This document shows positions 8,557 through 13,564 of a stretch of DNA of 15,406 nucleotides, piece by piece; the first letter of the stretch is position 1; each line of letters starts with the position of its first letter. The DNA comes from Chamaesiphon sp031376885 (GTDB lineage Bacteria; Cyanobacteriota; Cyanobacteriia; Cyanobacteriales; Chamaesiphonaceae). Position numbers and translations under genes: made by a program. Where the stretch lies: NCBI GenBank assembly GCA_031376885.1, contig JANMEL010000131.1, forward strand, positions 1 through 15,406, read 5' to 3'. The notes under the pieces are model-generated. The model made no database searches. It saw nothing but the letters and a program-made list of their open reading frames with translations, and was not told the origin of the DNA.

Positions 8557-8621
8557 TAGAAATCAAAACTCCGATCGGTGTTAGCATCGTCATCAACAGC
8601 AACTATTAGGTACTGCGATCG

Positions 8622-8655
8622 ATCTTAGGTTAGTACTGTGAGGATCTCGTGAAGT
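8622..8655 (-). promoter_or_regulatory. Shared 34-bp upstream element, copy A (before P-type ATPase)
   Basis: Thirty of 34 bases are identical to 10294-10327, and all four differences are transitions. On the plus strand it splits into three 11-bp units: ATCTTAGGTTA, GTACTGTGAGG and ATCTCGTGAAG. It ends 66 bases upstream of the ATPase ATG. Tandem direct repeats with one-turn spacing are typical of OmpR/PhoB-family response-regulator sites. I infer a shared operator, but the binding protein is unknown. Confidence 0.45.
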
Positions 8656-8728
8656 TGATACATATTGAGGCGATCGACGATCTACAAACTGGGAATGTAC
8701 CTACTGCATTTTTGTGTTCTACGTTCAT
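8630..8728 (-). pseudogene. Truncated duplicate of the stress-protein gene start
   Basis: The first 39 bases from the ATG at 8726-8728 match the start of the stress-protein gene at 5543-5581 at 37 positions. One difference changes Ile3 to Val and the other is silent. After MNVEHKNAVGTFP the similarity ends; the frame continues through 19 unrelated residues to a stop at 8630-8632, ending inside the shared upstream element. The ATG lies one base after the oxidoreductase stop and has AGGA upstream, so a 32-residue peptide could be translated. It is most likely the scar of a deleted paralogue or a partial duplication. Confidence 0.7.
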
Positions 8729-8729
8729 C

Positions 8730-10265
8730 TTAAATATCCTGTTGCATCGTTGGTATTGTCGCCCTAAAAATTCGTTTGTCTTCCCGACAAATTTGCTGAA
8801 TAATATTGCGTCCCGACATTGCCACCACTGGCACACTTCCACCTGGTTCCACCCATTGCCCGATTGCATAAAAATTTCGCAGTTTAGGTAATGTTTTGGG
8901 TAATCCTTTTATCGATAATGGGAGGGTTTGTTTGGTCAGGAGCCAGCCACAACTCGATCCTTGCCAGTTGCCTGTATAACGCTCGTAGGTAAGCGGTGTA
9001 GCCACATCTACAAACTCAATATCATTCCTAATCCCAGGATAAAATCGCTCTAAAATATCGATGAGAATTTGTGATTCTTGAATTTCCTCTGCATCATAAA
9101 TTGAACGACCATAAATACGTTGCCAATAATCATAATTAGTCGTCAATACAACCATCAGTACCGATTTTTCCTGTGGTGCTAACGATGGGTCAAAGCAATA
9201 ATGTTTGACCCCAATCTCATACCGCTCTTCCCCTGCAATTACGACAGGTCGATCGAGCAAATGAGTAGTCCAATGCGGTGTGGCTGATAAGTCGCGATTT
9301 ACGCCCAGTGATACCTGTAGTTGGGAATGAATTGGTAAATGTCCATCGTAGTAACTTTGGATCTCGCGAGGGACATATTGCCGATCTAGTAAACCGAACA
9401 GCGTATTGTGACCATCACAAGCCGAAATTACTCGATCTGTAAAGCATTTTTCATTGTTATATAACCGCACCCCAATCGCCTGATGTTTCTCGATTAAAAT
9501 CTTTTCTACTTGCGACTCATAGTGAATTGCGCCGCCTAATTCCAGATAGCGATCTGCAATCTTTTCAGCAAATTGCAGCGATCCACCTAGCGGAAACCCA
9601 GCGTTTTTGGTGTGCATATAAGCTAATAAAGACATCCCCACCATCACAGGAATATCCTCCCAGCCAAACATCTGGGGAATAGCGCGGCGGAGAAAGGGAT
9701 CTTGAAACTTCTTGGCAAACTCTGCTGCTGAAATATTTCCCCACTGTGCCAGTGGGCAGATAAATGGCAACATTTTCCGCGCTAACTTTCCCCAGTCTCC
9801 TAACTGCATCAATGCTTTGGGCTGCTGCTGAAGTAGTGACAGATCGAAACGAGTAAAGGTGCGAATTCCCAAACAGAAATCACTGATTAATCGGCGATCT
9901 ATCGGTGATAATTCTTTTAAATGCTGTTCCAATCGATCGGGATTACTGTAAACAATTAAAGTTTTCCCGTCGGGTTCACTCACCCGCAACAATTCATCGT
10001 GATGAACAAATTGTTGGTGCGGTACAACGCCAAGTTCCTCCCAGAGTTGGTAAAAAGGCTGTCCTCGTGCAGATCCAAACAAGTAATGAATACAACCATC
10101 AAAAATATATCCCTGTCGCTGCCATGCCGTACACAGCCCACCTGGTCTATCGTGCATTTCAAAGATCTGAGTTTGATAACCATTCATCTGGGCATAGCAA
10201 CCTGCCGCTAACCCAGCAATCCCCGCCCCAATAATGATAATAGTGTCATTGCATTTATGCGTCAC
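8730..10265 (-). CDS. FAD-dependent oxidoreductase of the phytoene desaturase/carotene isomerase (CrtI/CrtISO) superfamily
   Basis: This 511-residue flavoprotein has an N-terminal dinucleotide-binding motif IIIIGAGIAGLAAG (9-22), an acidic strand end at Glu36, and the RPGGLC loop (40-45). A C-terminal FAD motif follows: NFYAIGQWVEPGGSVPVVAMSGR (about 464-486). This arrangement is typical of CrtI, CrtISO and related amine-oxidase-fold enzymes. The substrate cannot be told; no carotenoid gene is nearby, and many cyanobacterial members are uncharacterised. The start is GTG at 10263-10265. No other start codon lies in frame before the nucleotide-binding strand, and only eight residues precede that strand, which suits the family. 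There is no Shine-Dalgarno sequence; instead a perfect inverted repeat abuts the start. The gene shares an upstream element with the downstream ATPase, suggesting common regulation. Confidence 0.87.
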   Translation of the reverse strand: MTHKCNDTIIIIGAGIAGLAAGCYAQMNGYQTQIFEMHDRPGGLCTAWQRQGYIFDGCIHYLFGSARGQPFYQLWEELGVVPHQQFVHHDELLRVSEPDGKTLIVYSNPDRLEQHLKELSPIDRRLISDFCLGIRTFTRFDLSLLQQQPKALMQLGDWGKLARKMLPFICPLAQWGNISAAEFAKKFQDPFLRRAIPQMFGWEDIPVMVGMSLLAYMHTKNAGFPLGGSLQFAEKIADRYLELGGAIHYESQVEKILIEKHQAIGVRLYNNEKCFTDRVISACDGHNTLFGLLDRQYVPREIQSYYDGHLPIHSQLQVSLGVNRDLSATPHWTTHLLDRPVVIAGEERYEIGVKHYCFDPSLAPQEKSVLMVVLTTNYDYWQRIYGRSIYDAEEIQESQILIDILERFYPGIRNDIEFVDVATPLTYERYTGNWQGSSCGWLLTKQTLPLSIKGLPKTLPKLRNFYAIGQWVEPGGSVPVVAMSGRNIIQQICREDKRIFRATIPTMQQDI

Positions 10266-10266
10266 A

Positions 10267-10292
10267 AATAGCAGTCGCTAGATACTGCTATT
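10267..10292 (-). promoter_or_regulatory. Perfect 9-bp inverted repeat abutting the oxidoreductase start
   Basis: AATAGCAGT at 10267-10275 and ACTGCTATT at 10284-10292 are exact reverse complements separated by eight bases (CGCTAGAT). The element ends one base before the GTG codon. In RNA it would form a 9-bp hairpin where the ribosome-binding site should be; as DNA it could be a dyad operator. Translational control is inference. Confidence 0.5.
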
Positions 10293-10293
10293 C

Positions 10294-10327
10294 ATCTTAG
10301 GTCGATACTGTGAGGATCTTGTGAAGT
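10294..10327 (-). promoter_or_regulatory. Shared 34-bp upstream element, copy B (before FAD oxidoreductase)
   Basis: This is the second copy of the element at 8622-8655. Plus-strand units are ATCTTAGGTCG (10294-10304), ATACTGTGAGG (10305-10315) and ATCTTGTGAAG (10316-10326). Units two and three agree at 8 of 11 bases, and units one and three at 7 of 11. It lies 28 bases upstream of the GTG start, next to the inverted repeat. An OmpR/PhoB-family operator is the leading guess. Confidence 0.45.
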
Positions 10328-10345
10328 AGCAATATATCGATCTTT

Positions 10346-10374
10346 CGTTGGCGTAGCCTCCGCTTTGCGGAATC
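10346..10374 (-). repeat. Small dispersed hairpin repeat, copy R3 (intergenic)
   Basis: The minus strand reads GAT, stem TCCGC/GCGGA with loop AAA, then GGCTACGCCAACG, 29 nt in all. It has the same length as the copy at 5678 and the same 3' block (CTACGCCAACG) as the copy at 13162. The stem differs from those of the other copies by paired changes. It lies between the oxidoreductase promoter region and the HNH locus. Confidence 0.7.
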
Positions 10375-10435
10375 GATCGTTATTTGGGTAGGCTAGTGTT
10401 ATTACTATCGGTAACAACATTTTTGCCACTATTAA

Positions 10436-10861
10436 TTATGATTCAGTTGGTGGATGCCATCCAGCGGAGATCCAGGCTTGTCTGACAGGCACAGCATAAG
10501 GATTATTGAGTTGCATTGCGATAACTGTGGCACGACCGCAAGCAGTAATTCCCTCAATATGTGTGCCATTATTTATCCAAGTAAAATGGCGTGTCCATTG
10601 TTGAAATCTTGGGTTAAATAGTTTGACATTTCGATCGCTTTCAGGATCTTGTCACTGAGTTTGGATACCTTTATAACTGTTGCATAATCGACAGGCAAGC
10701 CAGAGGTTTTCTTCTTCATCTGAACCACCTGCGGCTTTGGGAATAATATGTTCGATCTCTAAAATTCCTAACACATATTTTTGCAAACTTTGGCAGTAGC
10801 CACATCGGTCTTGTGCTGATGCTCGAACTCTAACACGGACTGCTTCAGAAATCTGGCTCAC
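10436..10861 (-). pseudogene. HNH endonuclease interrupted by one in-frame TGA
   Basis: The frame opens with GTG at 10859-10861, overlapping the upstream stop by 4 bp (GTGA). Residues 1-69 hold a zinc-type HNH nuclease core: CGYC (20-23), EIEHIIPKAAGG (35-46), and CRLCNSYKG (57-65). A TGA at 10652-10654 then stops translation. The same frame continues intact for 71 more codons to TAA at 10436-10438, encoding DPESDRNVKLFNP, TWINNGTHIEG, TACGRATVIAMQLNN and AGWHPP, which is the ordinary C-terminal half of this cyanobacterial HNH family. No frameshift or deletion accompanies the stop, so it is very recent, a sequencing error, or read through. The stop context is CAG-TGA-CAA, and UGA followed by C is a weak terminator. 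The short 69-residue product would still contain the metal-binding core. DNA cleavage is known for the family; the target is unknown. Confidence 0.85.
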
Positions 10862-11295
10862 TCGCTTAGGGGTTTAATTAATTTACGTTTGACGGCTTCA
10901 CTGATGGCAGTGGCTTTTCGCAAGAGTCCTTCTTGATAAGTTTGCATTAACAGTTGTAATTCCGATCGATCTCCGTCGGTAAGTATCCCTGCTTGCTGAC
11001 AATCGAGTAATTCACTCAACCGAATATCCTCAGCGGGTTCCATTTGCAGTTCGGTATGTACTAATACGTCTGCATCTGAAAGTAATGAAACAGGTTCGAG
11101 GATGGTCGCGGCTGCGCTGATGTTGGGAATGGAGCTTTGGATGGTGTCTGCCAAAACACTGGCGAGATCCCGATTTGCCAACCGCGCAAATCGTTGGCGT
11201 TGGCGAAGCCTCTGCCTGCGCAGAAGCCTCTCCTTTGGAGAATCGGCTTTTTGGTAAACATCATCGGTGAGTGTGATGGTGATTTGAGTACTCAT
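10858..11295 (-). CDS. Conserved small protein partnered with HNH endonuclease, carrying an in-frame repeat insertion
   Basis: This 145-residue protein has no named function that I recognise. It starts MSTQITITLTDDVYQKA, like a DNA-binding or antitoxin-type N-terminus. The body follows: ANRDLASVLADTI (40-52), LQMEPAEDIRLSELLDCQQAGIL (83-105), and a helical C-terminus rich in QTYQEGLLRKA. Genes of this type commonly precede an HNH nuclease in cyanobacteria, and here the stop overlaps the nuclease GTG by 4 bp, implying coupled translation. Residues 18-36 are a basic insert (DSPKERLLRRQRLRQ and onward) encoded by the dispersed repeat at 11192-11244. Removing it restores a short helix joining YQKA to ARLANRD. 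Whether the protein still works is unknown. An antitoxin or nuclease-partner role is inference from the arrangement only. Confidence 0.75.
   Translation of the reverse strand: MSTQITITLTDDVYQKADSPKERLLRRQRLRQRQRFARLANRDLASVLADTIQSSIPNISAAATILEPVSLLSDADVLVHTELQMEPAEDIRLSELLDCQQAGILTDGDRSELQLLMQTYQEGLLRKATAISEAVKRKLIKPLSE
11192..11244 (-). repeat. Small dispersed hairpin repeat, copy R2 (expanded, inside coding sequence)
   Basis: The minus strand reads GAT, stem TCTCC/GGAGA with loop AAA, then GGCT. An internal expansion repeats AGAGGCTTC, and CGCCAACGCCAACG closes the element, 53 nt in all. It falls within the HNH-partner gene and is translated as an Arg/Gln-rich segment, so the host frame survived the insertion. 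CCAACG is duplicated at its 3' end. Confidence 0.72.
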
Positions 11296-11436
11296 AAGCT
11301 CATTAATCTGGTTTGTCTTTACATTTTAATCGATAAATAGGGAATCAGTAGGGTAGGCTTCGTGTAAGTTTGCTCGTGGACATTACCCACCCTGCATTTT
11401 GGGGATAAGTGAGATTGTTATTTTGATTGTTTATAT

Positions 11437-12150
11437 CTAAAATAAATCTCTTAATCTTGCAACCATCTCCGTTCTAGCGGAAACTTCCAACTTTCTAAAC
11501 ATCCGCTTCAAAGCTTGTTTGACAGAGTTTTGAGTAATCCATAACTCTGTTCCGATTTCTTTATTGGTTAATCCTTTGGCAACGAGCATCGCAATCTGAA
11601 TTTCGCGAGGAGTGAGATGTTGAATAATTGGATCTCGAACCGGATCGGACTGTCGGCGTAACTCCGCTAACTTCGTCGAAAAATGACTACAAGCTGCACC
11701 TAAACTGGCTAGATCGTGCGAGTTAAATGCAGGTACGTTATCGCCAACTCGTGCAAAATTAACCGTCCCAATTAATTGTCCATTACCGACAATCGCACCA
11801 GTCATGATATGTTCGTGATTATACTGGGAGCAACATCTTTGATAGAGCTTGCTCTGTTTCCAGCCACCTGGAGGTAATACTAATTCTTCATGTGCTGGAG
11901 CATGATATTGAATCACATAATTGAGAACTGGATCGACCGATTTACCAAATCGTTGATATCGATTGACAAAATCATCAGAAACACCTTGAACATCGATACT
12001 TTCTGAATAATTCTCATCACCTAAGAGATAAATTCCCCAGCGTTGTACGCCAAAGGATTCACTAACTCCATCCATAAACCTCGAGCGCAAGGATTGCTCA
12101 GTAGGAGCAGTGGAGAGCGATTGAAACAGAGGATGCAGGGAATAAATCAT
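11437..12150 (-). CDS. LuxR-family transcriptional regulator with N-terminal sensor domain
   Basis: This 237-residue regulator has an N-terminal region (about 15-165) like GAF or autoinducer-binding sensor domains, with WGIYLLGDENY (38-48) and GAIVGNGQLIGTVNFARVG (118-136). The C-terminal LuxR-type helix-turn-helix is clear (179-237): LTPREIQIAMLVAKGLTNKEIG followed by ITQNSVKQALKRMFRKL. There is no phosphoacceptor receiver domain, so it probably senses a ligand or redox state, not a kinase signal. It is transcribed away from the isonitrile-hydratase-like gene across a 95-bp gap, the usual arrangement of a regulator controlling a divergent target and itself. The ligand is unknown. Family assignment is secure from the helix-turn-helix; the domain type of the N-terminus is less certain. 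Confidence 0.88.
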   Translation of the reverse strand: MIYSLHPLFQSLSTAPTEQSLRSRFMDGVSESFGVQRWGIYLLGDENYSESIDVQGVSDDFVNRYQRFGKSVDPVLNYVIQYHAPAHEELVLPPGGWKQSKLYQRCCSQYNHEHIMTGAIVGNGQLIGTVNFARVGDNVPAFNSHDLASLGAACSHFSTKLAELRRQSDPVRDPIIQHLTPREIQIAMLVAKGLTNKEIGTELWITQNSVKQALKRMFRKLEVSARTEMVARLRDLF

Positions 12151-12245
12151 GATAATGCTGAAAGTGTACCCACTTGAGGACTATCCAAGTCTAAAGCCTC
12201 GGTCTACGATCGAACCAGGATCGAAAAATTCAGATCGTTAAAAAT
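12151..12245. promoter_or_regulatory. Divergent promoter region between luxR-type and inhA-like genes
   Basis: Both genes must be promoted from these 95 bases. ACTTG and CAAGT form inverted arms around AGGACTATC at about 12170-12188, a possible regulator site. ACGATC and GATCGT form a second, wider pair near the inhA-like start, but GATC is so common here that this means little. No strong -35/-10 boxes are evident. Confidence 0.35.
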
Positions 12246-12959
12246 ATGACTCCACTACACATTGGCTTTTTGGTTTATCCTGGTGTTGTCCAACTGGATG
12301 TGATGGCGGCTTATCAAGTTCTCTCATTTCCACCAAATACACGGGTACATCTCATCTGGAAAACATTGGATGAGATCGAAAGTAATGAAGGTTTAATCAT
12401 TACACCGACAGTCACACTGACAAATTGCCCGCCGCTAAATGTGATTTGCGTTCCAGGTGGTGGAATTGGACAAATCGAAATTATGCAGGATGCTGAAATC
12501 CTGAACTTTTTGAAACAGCAGGCACAAGCAGCACAGTATGTGACTAGCGTATGTACAGGTTCGCTGATTTTAGCTGCGGCTGGTTTATTGCAAGGTTACA
12601 AAGCCACCTGTCATTGGGCATTTCGTGAGCAATTGGCAATGCTGGGAGTCGAAGTAATAGATCGGCGAGTGGTAATCGACAGGAATCGCATCACTGGAGC
12701 TGGGGTGACTTCAGGCATTGATTTTGGATTGACGCTGCTAAGATTGCTATGTGGAGAGGATGTAGCAAAAATGACCCAACTGATGATGGAATATCACCCT
12801 GAGCCACCTTTTGATGCAGGTATACCGGAAACAGCAGGTAGCGCGGTTGTGGAGCAGTTGATGCAGTTTGGCAAGCCTCTGGTGGATGCCTTCTTGGTGC
12901 AAACTCAGGCGGTAGCGATCCAACTGAATCTAGAACAAGCTCAGAATATTCGATCGTGA
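12246..12959 (+). CDS. inhA: DJ-1/PfpI family protein, isonitrile hydratase-like
   Basis: This 237-residue class I glutamine-amidotransferase-fold protein closely matches my memory of Pseudomonas isonitrile hydratase, which hydrates isonitriles to N-substituted formamides. Matching landmarks are HIGFLVYPGVVQLDVM (5-20) with the acidic Asp18, VHLIWK (34-39), VICVPGGG (66-73), the nucleophile elbow YVTSVCTGSLILAAAGLLQG (98-117) with Cys103-Thr104, ATCHWA (120-125), GVTSGIDFGLTLL, and PEPPFDAGIPETA. The length is normal. It lacks the helix-turn-helix C-terminus of the GlxA/AraC-type relatives. It is divergent from a LuxR-type regulator. The natural substrate in this organism is unknown; some cyanobacteria make isonitrile natural products, but no biosynthetic gene is seen here. 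The ATG has no obvious ribosome-binding site. Confidence 0.83.
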   Translation: MTPLHIGFLVYPGVVQLDVMAAYQVLSFPPNTRVHLIWKTLDEIESNEGLIITPTVTLTNCPPLNVICVPGGGIGQIEIMQDAEILNFLKQQAQAAQYVTSVCTGSLILAAAGLLQGYKATCHWAFREQLAMLGVEVIDRRVVIDRNRITGAGVTSGIDFGLTLLRLLCGEDVAKMTQLMMEYHPEPPFDAGIPETAGSAVVEQLMQFGKPLVDAFLVQTQAVAIQLNLEQAQNIRS

Positions 12960-13063
12960 TGGCAGGAGTTATCCCTGTAGGCAAAGAGAATCGTTGCGCT
13001 TAGTTAGATTTAGCTAAAATATAGGTATAACCGTCCTTTCCATTCTCACAGTAGGTCACGACG

Positions 13064-13246
13064 ATGCAGTATCAGGTCTTTGTCCAAAATCCCACAGATC
13101 GCACCTTCATGGCTTCTGTCGTTGGCTTGCCGCCAATGGGATAACAGAGAAAGAGGCGATCGATTACCTCCGGTAGCTACGCCAACGACTCAAAAGCATC
13201 CTCGATGCTCAGTTTAAACATGGGAAACTGGTCACTCAAAACGACG
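13064..13246 (+). pseudogene. Decayed antitoxin gene (HicB-like fold) with frameshift and repeat insertion
   Basis: An ATG at 13064 opens MQYQVFVQNPTDRTFMASVVGLPPMG and meets TAA at 13142-13144 after 26 residues. A shifted frame resumes at once with ITEKEAID, is interrupted by dispersed repeat R4 (bringing a TAG), and ends LKSILDAQFKHGKLVTQND. Joined together, these pieces match short cyanobacterial antitoxins with a HicB-like sheet (YQVFVQ, ASVVGLP, EEAI, GKLVT). Two lesions are therefore visible: a frameshift with small deletion near 13139-13141, and the R4 insertion at 13162. The natural stop appears lost, because the sequence runs straight into a headless VapC. The whole gene is almost certainly non-functional. 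Confidence 0.75.
13162..13187 (+). repeat. Small dispersed hairpin repeat, copy R4 (inside antitoxin pseudogene)
   Basis: Reads GAT, a 4-bp stem TACC/GGTA with loop TCC, then GCTACGCCAACG, 26 nt. It shares CTACGCCAACG with R3. It interrupts the antitoxin coding remnant between EAI and LKSIL. Cutting out 24 bases would rejoin the host frame. In the host frame it reads DYLR, stop, LRQR. Confidence 0.7.
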
Positions 13247-13564
13247 GTAGTAACCGTAGAAGAGCAGTATGGTGGGCGATTAGCTCAGATTCGGAAAGCC
13301 CAAACCCCTGAAACTTTGGTTGCAGCCTACGACAGACTCCTCGTAACGTTCTCTTTATTTTCTCAGTTGGAAATCCGATCGTACGATCTCACTGCCGCCG
13401 ACTTTTTCAAACAGTTTAGGCAAATGGGCACTCGGATTGGAACACAAGATCTCCGCATTGCTTCAATCGCCCTCGCTCACAGTGGTATTGTTGTCACCCG
13501 TAACCATAATGTCATAAATATTTATATCGATCTATTTAAGATCTCATTTTTTAGTTTGCTTTAA
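13205..13564 (+). pseudogene. vapC: VapC-type PIN-domain toxin remnant lacking its N-terminus
   Basis: The 119-codon frame has VapC similarity only from codon 15 (13247) to codon 100 (13504). VVTVEEQYGGRLAQIRKAQ, then YDRLL, LEIRSYD, FRQMGTRIGTQDLRIASIALAH and GIVVTRN are the middle and end of a PIN-domain ribonuclease. The N-terminal strand with the first catalytic Asp (LLDTDH in relatives) is missing. Codons 1-14 are instead out-of-frame antitoxin sequence. A deletion of roughly 40 codons has joined the antitoxin tail directly to VapC. Downstream of VVTRN the expected DF...PGL.xEDW ending is replaced by an unrelated Ile/Phe-rich tail running 21 bases into the convergent ATPase gene. Toxin activity is not expected. 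The partner antitoxin upstream is also broken. Confidence 0.78.

Noticed and set aside
10652..10654. Selenocysteine at the TGA in the HNH gene
   Set aside because: The position is not catalytic, no SECIS-like hairpin was evident just downstream, and the family does not use selenocysteine; a mutation or readthrough is simpler.
11350..11393. Imperfect inverted repeat AGGGTAGG / CCCACCCT between the HNH-partner gene and the luxR-type gene
   Set aside because: Arms match at 7 of 8 bases over a 28-base loop with no T-run; it resembles common cyanobacterial GGGT/ACCC clutter and does not qualify as a terminator or operator.
12206..12240. ACGATC...GATCGT dyad upstream of the inhA-like gene as a specific operator
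   Set aside because: GATC-based palindromes are extremely frequent in this DNA, so chance explains it.
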